This document shows positions 51,641 to 63,914 of a stretch of DNA of 64,000 nucleotides, piece by piece. Position 1 is the first letter of the stretch, and each line of letters opens with the position of its first letter. Under the pieces are notes generated by a model. That model ran no database searches, had not been told where the DNA came from, and was given only the letters and a program-made list of their open reading frames with translations. Position numbers and translations under genes: made by a program. Source of the stretch: Lepraria neglecta (taxonomy: Eukaryota > Ascomycota > Lecanoromycetes > Lecanorales > Stereocaulaceae). The stretch is from assembly GCA_033220425.1 (NCBI GenBank), contig CM065646.1, positions 2,487,501 to 2,551,500 of the forward strand. The letters are read 5' to 3'.

Positions 51641-52215
51641 CTTTGCCAAGCCTTCCATTACAGGTGGCGCTTCATGAATTTCTAGGGCTAATTGATTCCG
51701 AGCTTCTTAGTAATATTCTTCTTCTTTAAGAGCTCTTCTGGTATTCAACGAGTCTACTCTACTCGTGGCAGCTAACTCCAAGTTTGTAGGCGTACTATCT
51801 AATTGGTTAATCCTATCTCTTCTTCAGGGCTGAGCCTTTACTGCCGTATATATAGCTGTAACGTAGATAGTGTACCATTAATTCGGTGCTGTAGAGTCGT
51901 CCTAGGAACACCGTACTTCTCAGCAGCCTTGCGTTAGGAGAGGGCTCCTTTTACCTCCTTCCAACGCTTAAAAGCAAGCTCGACACGCTCTTCTAGGGGC
52001 AGATCCAACGGTTCGGAGGGGTCTGGGGGTGTAGTAGCCCTTATAGGCATAGTAGGAGTAGATAGGAGTGCTTTTAGTGGATATGTTTGGTAGATAAGTC
52101 GATATTTGCAAGGAAAAATTTCGATGTGTAGGACTCAGCCCTATAGGGTGGCCCAAATGGGGGTTTGGCCCAAATGGGGGTGAACCCTTCTATAGGGCTG
52201 ATAACTTGGTGTTTG
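51641..52215 (-). mobile_element. pogo/Fot1-like DNA transposon fragment
   Basis: On the minus strand a transposase N-terminus starts at an ATG at 52,050. It reads LPLEERVELAFKRWKEV, then RKAAEKYGVPRTTLQHRING (a psq-type helix-turn-helix), then SPEEEIGL and further helices like the CENP-B/Tc5-type DNA-binding domain. This is the usual front of pogo/Fot1 transposases. In-frame stops appear where CAA/CAG would be expected, as after RIP. The catalytic DDE part is missing and the fragment ends near 51,655. Upstream, 52,136-52,200 holds an inverted repeat (CAGCCCTATAG / CTATAGGGCTG) and two direct GGCCCAAATGGGGGT copies, probably the element's terminal region. Confidence 0.6.
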
Positions 52216-52517
52216 ACAAGTGCTGTTTCATGCGCGGTCACCATACAGTCTCTCACAGAGCTGGAGGGTGGTGGTTGAAGAGGCCTGAAGAGCTGAAATC
52301 CGGCAGCTCATTTACAATTATCCATTTCTTTAGAGACGGGAGATCAACAGGGAAAGGAAAAGTTGATCGCCGGGTTTACTAGTGGCCGGGTTTTCTTAGG
52401 CTCAGACAAGTCGATCCCTGCCGCGGCTACCACAACTTGGTTGTTGTTTTGCTACCTTCTCACATTCCTATTCCGTTCCGACTCCTCTCGTGAAGCAGCT
52501 CCGACCCTCAAGTCAAC
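52216..52517 (+). promoter_or_regulatory. HOG1 upstream region
   Basis: Only about 300 bp separate the pogo-like fragment from the HOG1 start codon. The stretch has normal composition and pyrimidine-rich patches near 52,455-52,500, common before fungal start codons. The start context is AACATGG, with A at -3. I see no clear TATA box or stress element. Confidence 0.4.
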
Positions 52518-54234
<1,717 letters not shown>

Positions 54235-54629
54235 CGGCGCTGGGAAGTTTATGATTTCTCTCCTATTCCCTCTGGGGCTGAGGAGTTCTGGCCTTTCGTT
54301 GTGGAGAATGATGAGGACGGTCAGGCCTGCGAGCCAAGCACAAAGCGTCAATGCATATGTTACCCCTTACCCAATTCCTAGGATGCTTTCTACTAGATAC
54401 CAATCTTCAGTGCTAGTCAGGCAGTGAACCTTTATATCGTATCATACTTCAGCAAACTGTGAGCTAGAGTTGCTTTCAAAGTTGTGGATTGTGCCGTAGT
54501 TAGACTAGCTTTAATGCTCCCCGACTGAATCCCAGATGTCAACGTGCGACTCTCTGTTCCTGGGATTCTAAAGCCACACTTGCATAGATTTGGCCTCTGG
54601 GCATTTTAAGTACTGTTCAATGCTATACA
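54235..54629. other. Intergenic region HOG1-AVL9
   Basis: This 395 bp stretch between the HOG1 stop and the AVL9 start, both on the plus strand, must hold the HOG1 3' end and the AVL9 promoter. A short frame at 54,191-54,427 overlaps the HOG1 end and has no family resemblance. I see no other feature. Confidence 0.5.
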
Positions 54630-57072
54630 ATGGCCCCCAGCAGCAGCAGCTTTGCACCCATCGTCTGCGTGGTGGGTTTCCACCATGCCAGGTACTTTCC
54701 CTCGAGATGACAGGAGAGCAGTGAGCTTACAATTGGCAGAGGACCTGAGATAGAGAGCTGGTTTGGCGTTGAAGATGGCACAGATCCAGCAGCCGACAAT
54801 GACTGGTCCTTCCTCCCTTTCATGGCCCTCTCAGACGGCGCCCACGCGTAAGACTCGGGGCCTCGTCCCCAATGCTCCCATGCAGAAGCTGAGCGTTCCA
54901 TAGATCTACCGAAGACTTCTCCTACTTTACACTCCGCCGGAGAGCAACTGAAACCTCTCCTCCTACCTCCGTCTTCGGTATCTCTTGCACAAGGCAAATA
55001 GATGCAAATCAACTTCACAACCGACCTGCGGATGTTACGAGGAGTACTGTACAAAAAGCTGTGGTAGCCATTGCGGATAGTCCACAATTCTTTGGGCAAT
55101 TGAGAGAGAAGCTGTCGATGGTTACGGGTGCGTGGTTTGCTCAAAAGTATGGAGAGGTTCGAGGCATGGAAGGACTATGGGCTAAGCTAATATGCCGGCT
55201 ATAGAGACTTTACAGACGTGGATATCTTGAAGGTCGGTGAGTGGATCATAGGAGTTTTCACGGGGCACCAGCTGAGAGAGGCATAGAAATTCCAAGAGAG
55301 CCTATCGAGGACCCTGCAAGATACGGAGGATGATCAATATTTGGGTAGGGTCCTTGGTCTAAGAGTCGGGGCGAAACGCTCATGATTGCAGGTCTTTCTT
55401 TACGAGAGCTCATACACGAATACAAATACCAGACTTTGGTGCTGTTCAAATGCTGCTTGCTTCAACCAAAGGTAAAACCTCGGCGCCAGGACTTGTCACA
55501 GAATACACTGACTCCATCAGATGCTCTTCTTCGGATCTCGCTGCGAACGGTTATGCATGGTTCAATTCGCTCTGATATCTCTGATACCTGGCCTTCTACG
55601 AAGATTGGAGGACTGCGCGGACCCAGAATTCGACAGCTACGAGAAGAATTTAGTAATGCCAACATCTTTGAAGACGAGTGATCGGAATTCTTGTATGACA
55701 GCAACGTCTTACTATATTGGTGGCCTGCTGACTAGAAGCTAGTGCTGTCTTATATGGGGCTTCCATTGCAGCTGTAGGTAATGCTCTGCCCTTTCAGACG
55801 AATGTCACGACGCAAATCGAGGCTGATATGTCATTTCTCCCTTGTGCAGCTTCGGGAAAGGCGGCATGTTCGGCCCTTATACCCCTTTGCAACAGCTCGA
55901 TGTCTTAGCCGACTACGGCACGAAGTCATATATCGTTGGATCAACAAATTTCTTACTTTTGCAGCAGAAGGACCGCTATAGCGACATACTAATCAACGTG
56001 AGGAAGAGGACATTCCGACCTGAGAGACTGCGAATACTAACGTTGTCTTAGCTCGACCAAGTCACCATCAGCATTACCTCTTCATCACTCCGCACCGCAC
56101 TAGCACTCTCAGCTGCAGACCGCAGGTAAGTACCTTTCTCCCCATTGGCATCAGACCCAACCAACCACTGACCTTCCGAATAGATGGATAGACTTCCTCT
56201 CAACCACCGTTCACGACACCTGGGACGAGGCCTACCCCTCCCGTCCAAAAACAATGGGCTACATGGGTTCCGAAGAATTCATCCGCCTCCAATTCGAAGA
56301 ATACCTCCTCGCCCTCCTCTCAACTACAAAATATCACCTCTACCTCCAATCGCACCCTCCCCTTCCCTCCATCGAGGGAGACCCCACAACAGATTTCAAC
56401 CCCGACTTCCTATCCCACTGGCAGCAAACGTCCTCCTTCGCCCTCTTCAACAGCAATACCGAGTCCCACCTCTTCGATATCGTAGAGCCTCGACATCCTA
56501 CAGCCGGGAATCTAAGTTTCGAGGATATACAGCGACGCTTCGCTATGCAGATACAAACCCTCCACCTCGACGAACGATTAGCAACGTCAAAGGAAGCACT
56601 AAACAAACATCTAGCAACCGGCCATAAAAAAGTCTCCACCGCATTCTCGAACCTCTGGGCCGACATAGAAGCAATGCGAGAAGCGCAGCGCAAACGGGCC
56701 GAAGCAGCTCATGTCGCTGCTCTGAAAGATGGCAAAGAGGGCACAGGTACGGGCACCAACGGCACCAGCTCCTCCCCACCTCCAGATCCTAACGCCAAAC
56801 TTCGAGTGGACCTCACAGCAGCACAAGTGTCCGTACAAGCAGCGGGGCAAAAAGCAGGCGCCTATATCTCCTCATGGGGCGCATGGGCTAGTGAAAGGAG
56901 AAGAGGGTGGGCTGAGGGAAGGGCGAATACGAGGAATGAGGATGTGGGTGCTGGTGCTGGTGCTGGTGCTGGGGAGAAAAGTCCGGGGAAGTTGGCACGG
57001 TGGAATAGTAGTGCTAGTGGGAAGATGAAGGAGGAGAAGGGAGGTGACGGGATTGGGAGGTTGGATGCTTAG
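54630..57072 (+). CDS. AVL9: AVL9-like DENN-family secretory protein
   Basis: Avl9 proteins carry a longin/DENN-type fold and act in late secretory transport from the Golgi. Eleven exons join to 630 residues: 54,630-54,691; 54,740-54,847; 54,904-55,146; 55,205-55,232; 55,287-55,344; 55,392-55,471; 55,521-55,692; 55,743-55,773; 55,850-55,997; 56,052-56,125; 56,184-57,072. Family features are VVGFHHARGPEIESWFG at the N-terminus, FSYFTLRRR, FGISCTRQI and ADVTRSTVQKAVV in the first 120 residues, then MLFFGSRCERLC, LLSYMGLPLQLFGKGGMFGP and GTKSYIVGSTN. The C-terminal part is variable: a glutamine/alanine-rich helical stretch, a serine/proline linker and a short Gly-Ala repeat near the end (GAGAGAGAGEK). 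The start is the ATG before APSSSSFAP. The gene runs toward cullin-1. The name rests on recalled family motifs. Confidence 0.85.
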
Positions 57073-57454
57073 GTAGATGAGTATGAATAACGTAGTATAC
57101 GGTAATGAAGTTTATACTGGCTTGGGTTTCATGTTAGAGGCATCTCTGTCCCAAAGTCACACAGAATTTCTCTCAGTTTGTGTAAGGTGATTTGGAAAGC
57201 AAGTCTCAGCTATGGAGGTATCTATCGATGCGGTCCGCAAAAATCGATCAAGCCTCAAGATCTCTCTACCTGTATGCAGCATACCACACTGCACGTCCAG
57301 TAAAGACTCCTCTCGTAATCGCCGGTCTTGAATTCATCTCTCATTGCATGCATTTCGCTATTTTTCTTGAAGATAAAGTAAAGTACCCACCTCTTCGCCA
57401 AGTTGCGCCTCCCCCCAGTAAGGATGAGCGCCTGTGTACGTGAATTATCATCAA
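57073..57454. other. Shared 3' region between convergent AVL9 and cullin-1
   Basis: This 382 bp stretch between two converging stop codons must contain both polyadenylation sites. A 83-codon frame inside it (57,192-57,443) has no recognisable motif and is probably accidental. The two transcripts may overlap at their 3' ends. Confidence 0.5.
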
Positions 57455-60099
57455 TTAAGCCAGGTAACCCAGCTCGTCATTGTCCTCCAGCCGCTCTAGG
57501 TATTCCTTCTCGATGAGCTGGTCGATGGACTTCTTGATGTCTTGGATCTTTGGGGTAAAGCGTGATTTGATTTGGGAGATGGTTTCTTGGACAAGGACGA
57601 CGTGCTTCATCTTCTTGCGGGACTTCATGATACGGACGATGGCAGACTAGAATATTGTTAGTAGATGAGTTTGTAGTGCTGGTGGAAAGAACGATACATA
57701 CCTGCATGAGAAGCTTTCTATCCTCCTCGATGGTCTTATGCGTATCCTCAACTTCTTGCTTGGCTTCTGACTTAACAGTGATGTTAAGGTTGACCTTGAC
57801 TTTCTTGTTCTTGAAGTTGTAGTTCAGCAAGTATGAGGTCCCAGACTCCGCCTTTCCATTCTCAGGCGAGGGAATCAAGACCTTGGCCTTCACAAACACA
57901 CTGAGTGAAGGATCGAGAGTTTCCGGGTTCAAGGCTGTGGCTTCTTGAATGGTATTGTAGGAGACGTTGTCGGTATCGTTGAAGAGCAAGAGAATGGCCA
58001 TTTGGTATGTTGAGACGAGGAACGTGTAAGGAATCTTGGTGTTCTTGATGTAGTTGGCTCGAATCTCGCCTTTGCATAATTGCCAAAGCCAAGTGAGCTT
58101 CCGGCCGCTATGCTTGTCGAAGTAGAAGCCCTGGAATTTTTGGTATGTCGAGACAATTTCTTGTGGGGGGATGAAATTGGTGTTGGGTGGAGTGAGAGGC
58201 CAGAAGCCTGTTCCAAGTATCTGGTATGTTGCTTCGACCTTCGCATCGTCCGCAGTCAGACTCTTAGAGAGCATTTCTTTGAAGGCACTATTGAGATCGG
58301 CGGAGATCTGGATGTCCTGGAACATGCGTTGGAGCTTGTTCGTGTATTCGAAACCACAGGCTTCCTTTAACTTTCCGATCATGCTCGTCTCGGCGTCTTC
58401 GGATGCGGAGCTTGAGTGCACCAGACGCTTAGCCAGCATTCGTGAGTAAAATTTCTGGAACACGTCCTTGTCCTCGATGTACTTGAAGACAGTCATGATC
58501 TGAATCAAGGAAGCCTCCAGATCAGCCTCCTCTGCACTCTTAGCGCTCTTCTTCAGCAGTGCGTCGGTATATTTGGCCAAGAGCTCAGGTGATCGTGTTG
58601 AGCCTGTCTTGCAGACCTTGTTGCGGTTTACAAACTCTTTGCAAGCGTTGTCAAGAGATCGTACAAATTCGGATTCAGCGCTGAAAGCGTTATCGACCAG
58701 CTTCTGGTATTGCGAGTGTACCTCGAGCAAGGCATCGACATAGGTCTTAGGCTCCATGTTATCACCGTCAACAGCAACCTTCTCAACAGCGGCCAATCCA
58801 GATTTGCGAACATGAGCCTCGAATTTGTTTCGGAGAGGCTCGAGCCCATCGTGAACTCGGGAAAGCAATTTGTACATCCGTGCAAGATCATCTTGCCTAT
58901 CCGCATCCAGTAATACTTGAAATTCGTCTCGCAGAAGAACGGAGTGGTCGGTGACGAGGGCAGTGAGACAGGTTGACATCAAATTCCTCATGATGTCTGG
59001 GTGTAGATATAGGCCAACGCGAGCTTTCTCTTCGTCCAGACGTATCTCGGCCTTCTTCATGTATTCAATAACAGAATTCTCGGCGATGAACTGATTGGAC
59101 TCGTTCTCGTAGTAGGTCTTGGTAGCGGCCACGAAAGGCCTCTCGAAATTGTAGCGGTAAACTTCTAGTGTAGACTTGGTGCTGTCGGCCTCGTCTAGGC
59201 CTAGAGATACAAATGAGTCGACGATGCTCTTGACCTGGCTCTGCTCGATCGTCTCGCCATTTCGTTGCTTCTCCACCATCTTCAACACAGCATCCATGAC
59301 TTTTTCGTTGACTTTTTTGAAAAGGACATCCTTCCACTGGACCAGGTGTAGTGTGTAGACGTCGTAAACGTCTTTCTTCCCCTCATCCATCTCTCTTCTC
59401 ACCCAATGCCGATTCAGGTAACGGAACAGATGGTTGGTGTATTTGGCAGCGGTGGTGTATCGGTCCCATTCTCGGATGTAGTATGAGAGGAGTGCCTCGT
59501 CGACATGGCCTTTCGATCTCTCATAGAGATCGTCGAGATGATTCCTTAGGTAATCTTTGAGATTCTTGTAGAGATCCTCGCCTAGAAGATGGGCTATGAC
59601 TCAAGTCAGTATAGACTTCCTGACTGTGGTTTAAGGTATGAACTGACCTCCGCGGTGGGCGTTACCACCTATGATCCCTCCCCCGCCAGCGGCGACGGCT
59701 TTCTGAGATGTGCAGAAGTTGTGGACAGCTCTAGGTGCCTGTTAGTAAGGCCGTGACGTTATAGCTGTGGCGCGAACTTACGTATAGATGCCCATGTACT
59801 GGACACTAGCGTTAGCGAAGCGTGGGATGTGGCGATAGCATTTTACTTACTGTTGTCATGTCCACGCCATCTTTCAGGTTGGTCATAATTTTGTCGACTC
59901 CAACTTGTAGGAAGTTCCATCTGCGAATGAGATCGTCAATATTGATATTACAGAGGTCGCATTTGTGATTGGGTTGAACCCGTTTCTCAAGTTCGAGTAG
60001 CCACCGTTCCATTTTGCTTAGCTAGAAAATATTTGAGGAATGAACTTACGTTGCAACAAGGTCGTCCTTAATAGGGGTCGGAGGCATGGTGATCGTCAT
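57455..60099 (-). CDS. CUL1: Cullin-1 (SCF ubiquitin ligase scaffold)
   Basis: Cullin-1 bridges SKP1/F-box adaptors at its N-terminus and the RING protein RBX1 at its C-terminus, so that SCF can ubiquitinate substrates. Six exons on the minus strand give 767 residues: 60,099-60,050; 59,920-59,851; 59,798-59,782; 59,730-59,648; 59,593-57,702; 57,646-57,455. The protein begins MTITMPPTPIKDDLVATWNF; an in-frame second ATG at 60,087 could also be used. Visible family features are VDKIMTNLKDGVDMTTYMG, VHNFCTSQKA, the cullin-repeat helices, the cullin-homology stretch (DKDVFQKFYSRMLAKRLV), and the neddylation site IVRIMKSRKKMKH with lysine at about 712. The winged helix ends in the canonical DELGYLA. 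Exon 3 is only 17 nt. Length matches Cul1 (about 770). CulA-type naming is likely; Cul3 and Cul4 fit less well. Confidence 0.95.
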
Positions 60100-60580
60100 G
60101 GTTGTGGTACTGTTTCAGCTCGCCTGAATGTGGTGATGCAAGCTTGTGATTGTGGTATGGTGAGGGTTGGTTGGTTGGTTGGTAGGTTGAGCTTGGTTGA
60201 GCTTGGACTATTTAAATCAGAGAGGTGTCATGTGGCTGGGGTGTCGTTACATCTGAAGGTGTCGAGGGAAGCTTTGCGTCGAGTGAAGAAGTGAGGTGTT
60301 GCAAGAGCACGCGAACAGCGCTGCCTCGAGGGCTTTTGATGAGCGTACTTCCGGCGCCTAGATAGCTTTAACACATCTCATGCCGGCCAGCATATGATAG
60401 ACTGTCCTGGCTCAAGTTGAAAGCTCGAAATAATGTCGCTATGGTAATAAAGAAATTTGAATTGTGCAGTCATGAGTTACCAAGGCTGAGCAATCTCAAA
60501 GTGGCAAGCTTAGGCGGCAAATTCACGCCGCAATTGGCGCCAGAAATCTGGGGCAATGCCCTAAAATAAATGTGGAGTCC
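60100..60580 (-). promoter_or_regulatory. Cullin-1 upstream region
   Basis: The region before the cullin-1 start carries a short GGTT microsatellite (about 60,165-60,184) followed by two GAGCTTGG units. On the transcript strand this gives CCAACC repeats, probably in the 5' untranslated region. An 84-codon plus-strand frame at 60,040-60,294 overlaps exon 1 and looks accidental. I see no other feature. Confidence 0.35.
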
Positions 60581-60700
60581 CTCCGGGTGTGTCACCGAGT
60601 CTTTAGACTTCTTTAAGACTTGCTTCGGCGGCCTACCAATAGGCTTTAGGTCTTGAGCGTGTCGCTCAGCGCGGTGCGAGTTCGATTTCCTAAGGCACGC
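60581..60700 (+). other. tRNA-like remnant (possible SINE head)
   Basis: GTGTCACCGAGTCTTTAGAC near 60,588-60,607 resembles the A-box region of a leucine/serine-type tRNA. GCGAGTTCGATTTCC at 60,676-60,690 resembles the B box and T arm. Between them lies a hairpin-forming TTGAGCG/CGCTCA, like a long variable arm. The 5' and 3' acceptor ends do not pair convincingly, so this is a tRNA pseudogene or the promoter of an old SINE rather than a working tRNA. Confidence 0.35.
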
Positions 60701-61480
60701 CTCGCATTTCTTCTATGACGGAGTGGGAACGTCTTCTTAAGAGTTAAGGAATACCCAGCCCGTAGTATAGTAGCGGTATCTCACCTTCGTATTATATTCA
60801 AGGCTTTCCTGATTAGCTTGTCACGGCTTGGCCTTTACTTACTATTGGTACCGATACACGTAGTATGAAGCATGGTTATCGAACATGGTTATCGAACGTT
60901 CGATCATCGCTCATAGCTAGCGGCTTAGCGCGTCTCCAGGACGCGCAGGCTTCATGTATCTATCTTCTCTCCTTAGATATGTTCTTCTAGTCATACTTCA
61001 CCTCTATCGACTCGCTCTAGGCAGGCCCCTGACATAGCTATACTGTCATGGTTCTACATACATACCTCATGGGCGCATATCTTAGTCTACCATGCGGTAC
61101 ATCTCTGTCACGGTGCCACCTAGATCTATATAGGCAGCAACCCCTGAGCTCGGCCCGAAGGTCCGATAGGGCTGACCAGGAGGCTGCGAGGTACGCCTGT
61201 AACAGGTATAAATTTAAGAACATCTTATTTAGATAGGATATTTTGGTAATTAAAGCTTGGATACCTATACAGTAGACAAAAATACTAAGCGTTTATAAAA
61301 AGCTTAAGAATGGCGTAAGTAAATAGCGATATTATCTTACTGATACTTGAAATAAAGACGATTATAAAAATAGACCCAAAACCCCATATAATACCAAAAA
61401 TACAATGATAAAATAAGATCTAAGATTTGGACATAGTGGGGATCTTTCTTATAAGTTAACTTTGGATAGTCCTTGAAAGG
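60701..61480. other. Gene-poor stretch
   Basis: No convincing gene. It holds a perfect 14-bp palindrome (ATCGAACGTTCGAT, 60,891-60,904) preceded by a doubled CATGGTTATCGAA, and a 7-bp GC-rich hairpin (GCGCGTC/GACGCGC, 60,928-60,946). From about 61,210 to 61,440 it is AT-rich. Short overlapping frames near 61,038-61,236 have no motif. Confidence 0.45.
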
Positions 61481-61482
61481 TA

Positions 61483-61562
61483 TAGAGTCTTTACCGAACC
61501 CACGGCCTTTCACATTTCCACAGTTTGCGAAGCGAAAATCATACCACTAGACCATATGCCCA
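61483..61562 (-). pseudogene. tRNA-like sequence (Pro/Ala type), probably decayed
   Basis: On the minus strand GGGCATATGGTCTAGTGG, then TATGATTTTCGCTTCGC, closely follows the acceptor, D-arm and anticodon-arm start of fungal proline-type tRNAs. A five-pair anticodon stem (TTCGC/GTGAA) can form around an 18-nt loop, as if an intron of about 11 nt were present. The loop would place CGC (alanine) where proline tRNAs have CGG. GGGTTCGG gives a partial T arm, but its stem and the 3' acceptor strand do not pair well. It is most likely a pseudogene, though its A and B boxes are still recognisable. Confidence 0.45.
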
Positions 61563-61726
61563 TATTGAAGAATTTAAAGTAATAAATGATATCTCACAAA
61601 CTAATATTTCTCGCATGGCCCCGTCCCCATCGAGTCTCTAGTTTCTTCCAGGATCGATATTAATGGACATGCTGTGGCTACGGTTTATTGTTATAATCGT
61701 ATGTAGTGTAACAAAGGAGTTGCATA

Positions 61727-62287
61727 TCACAAAGACCCTCCAACTTGCAACGCAGGCCCCTCATCGCCGTAGATCGGATCCCTCTCAAACCACCCCAAAG
61801 CCCCGATCCCTTTCACTTCCTCCTCCTCTCCTTCATTTCCGTAGCACATGTCCCAGTTCTTGCCCTTCGGATAACTCCCCACCATGTTAAATCCTCCCTC
61901 GATATCCTCTAACAACCGATGAGCCACCCCTGCCGGCACAACCATAACATCTCCCTTTTCCACCACTGGCTCTACTTTCTTTGGGTTGTCTTCTCCGCCG
62001 AAGCATAGTTTCGCCTTTCCATGGGCGACACAGAGAACTTCATGTGCTGTGGAATGGAAGTGAGATTGGCTGTACATAGTGTAACGCCATTGTGGGGTCA
62101 CTACGCCGACTGTAGACAGGTGTGATTCCATTGTAGAGGCGGAGGCGCTCGTGTGGAAAGCTGAGCGGTAGATCATCATTGGCTTCTTCTGGATGGAGGT
62201 GTTGGGGATGCGACCAAAAGCAGGTATCTGGTGAAATGATACCCGAAGGTCTTTGAAAGGTGTAAGTGGTGCTTTTGGAGTAGCCAT
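61727..62287 (-). CDS. Cupin-domain protein (YjlB-like)
   Basis: A single-exon protein of 186 residues. Cupins are small beta-barrel proteins that usually bind a metal ion; the substrate here is unknown. Motif 1 is SHFHSTAHE with metal-ligand candidates H76, H78 and E83 (H82 adjacent). Motif 2 is GDVMVVPAGVAHRL with H123. The segment NMVGSYPKG, then WDMCYG, is typical of the YjlB-like cupins found in bacteria and fungi. I chose the ATG at 62,287 (MATPKAPLTPFKDLRV) over the upstream one at 62,326, because family resemblance begins there. A glutamate run (GEEEEVKG) follows motif 2. No signal peptide is evident from the chosen start. It lies downstream of the SRF1-like gene on the same strand, about 270 bp away. 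Confidence 0.8.
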   Translation of the reverse strand: MATPKAPLTPFKDLRVSFHQIPAFGRIPNTSIQKKPMMIYRSAFHTSASASTMESHLSTVGVVTPQWRYTMYSQSHFHSTAHEVLCVAHGKAKLCFGGEDNPKKVEPVVEKGDVMVVPAGVAHRLLEDIEGGFNMVGSYPKGKNWDMCYGNEGEEEEVKGIGALGWFERDPIYGDEGPALQVGGSL

Positions 62288-62558
62288 CGTTGACAGGAAG
62301 CTGGACAGTGTAAGCGCAGCACACATGAAAATGTTGTAGGACGGTGGACAATGTAGCGTCAGAGTGCGCTTCGAAGGCGGGAAGTTGCACCTTTCTAGCT
62401 ACGTCATAGGCACCTCGAATCTATCAGAAATATCCAAGAGCCTTTCCATCGGGTATCATGCTCCCTTGACCAGCTATGCATATGCCAACCTGCTGCGAGT
62501 CATGTACCAAGTTTATGAGCTCAAACCTCAGAACTCCTCGCAGACCCAAAATTGCTCA

Positions 62559-63914
62559 TTATCTTTTCGCAACGCGCTCCACGAGCCTAGAAGATTGTCA
62601 GTACCGGGCTAGATGTTCGCCGATATTCGTGAATAGTCTTACCTCATGACACTGATGGAAAAGGTTGTGAGCCATGCAACCAACGCAATCAGAAGTACAG
62701 AGGCTAAGGCTCTCTGTCGAGAGCAAATCTCGTCGTCGCAATTTACCTTTTCTATAGACACAAAAGCCAGGCTCAAGTTTGCAGAATCGAAAACTATGAA
62801 GAACAGGTCGAGAAATATGAGCCGCATCTTCGCTTTTGCGGGGCGTAAGCCGAGGGGTTTTCCGGTGTATTCGTCGTACGTAATGTATGGGAGATAGACC
62901 ATTGCGACTGCATCAACACTGATGGCCATATCTGTAGAAGGTGTTGTATGGATCCTCTCCTGACCGTTTAACGCTCTGATCTTGTTCTGATGATCCGTGA
63001 TGAAATGTATTGACGCTGCGAGAGCGAGAGCCACGGCAGAGAAGACCCAGACGTTCATACGGATAAATAGTGGTACCATAGAATTTCGTAATATTGTACG
63101 CTGGGCTCTGATATACCATGCTCTTCTCTTCGCCTTATACCTAAGATAACGGCCTGGATTCTTCTCCAGATCTCCATTTTCATCGTTGGCAAGCCATGAC
63201 CGAGAATAATCCGCGCCATACTGTCTCAGCCATTCTTCATCGACGATTTGCCCACCATCGGCTGATATGGCAGGGTATGCGGAGGCGTCTCTGAAGGCTC
63301 TCCAACAAGATCCTGTCTGTGTTACTGCACCACTAGGCAGAGGAGGGGTCCATTCGCGCGCATGATCCCATAACCTGCCCCGCGGTGGATCTGATTTGAA
63401 GGGGTGTCTGGAGGATGGGGTGCTGTTGTGTTGAGCAACCTGTGCTTCTGGCAGGTCGGGTAATGGGCGTATTTCTATAGCCAAGTCCTCGTCGTCCTCG
63501 TCGAGGGTATGCACCCAAGCTGAATTCGAAGGAAAGTGTCAGTGATTGTAGAGGTAGAGGCATTGAAGCTGATTGTCCCAACGTAGAGAAGTAAGCCAAC
63601 AAGGTCTCACCAGGGATCGTGCGAACAATTCCTTGCGCCTCTCTGTCGTGAGCTACAGCATTCGAACCGGAAGAGTAGTGCGTATGCCCACTCGAAGTTA
63701 AAGACCGTGTTTTCTCCAAAGGGTTTTGCTCCGCTCCAATGGGCGTCTTCTCGTTGAATTGGGTCTTTGTAGACATCTTCAGAGCACTGCCGGAAGCCTC
63801 GCCGGAAGCCTCTTCCTGGGTTGCACCTAGGCTAAGAGAATGACTGGTAGATGGGGTCCCAGGGCGTAGCAAGCTTGCTGCCCTGGATCTGAAGGTGCCG
63901 TCTCCGAAAGCCAT
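62559..63914 (-). CDS. SRF1: SRF1-like multi-span membrane protein (regulator of phospholipase D)
   Basis: A minus-strand gene of three exons (63,914-63,611; 63,519-62,643; 62,586-62,559) encoding 402 residues. The first 240 or so residues are polar, with serine-rich and acidic stretches (DEDDEDLAIE near 107-116), and then WTPPLPSG and a conserved-looking VDEEWL block. Four hydrophobic spans follow at roughly 252-272, 297-315, 332-356 and 370-393. The last exon is inferred: GTAAGA after SVMR and an AG at 62,587 add LVERVAKR, with a 56-nt intron. Without it the protein would stop at 62,639. The layout and block order resemble fungal Srf1, a membrane regulator of phospholipase D, but the name is a recalled resemblance. 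Confidence 0.6.

Noticed and set aside
54623-55144. 173-codon minus-strand frame
   Set aside because: It is antisense to AVL9 exons 1-3, which show clear family motifs and proper splice sites.
56184-56627. 147-codon plus-strand frame
   Set aside because: It is in another frame of the last AVL9 exon; its proline/arginine richness reflects the exon's codon bias.
60928-60946. Tryptophan-type tRNA anticodon arm (loop CTCCAGG)
   Set aside because: The hairpin could mimic an anticodon arm, but there is no D arm, T arm or acceptor around it.
61663-61890. 75-codon plus-strand frame
   Set aside because: It is antisense to the cupin gene's 3' end, with no motif.
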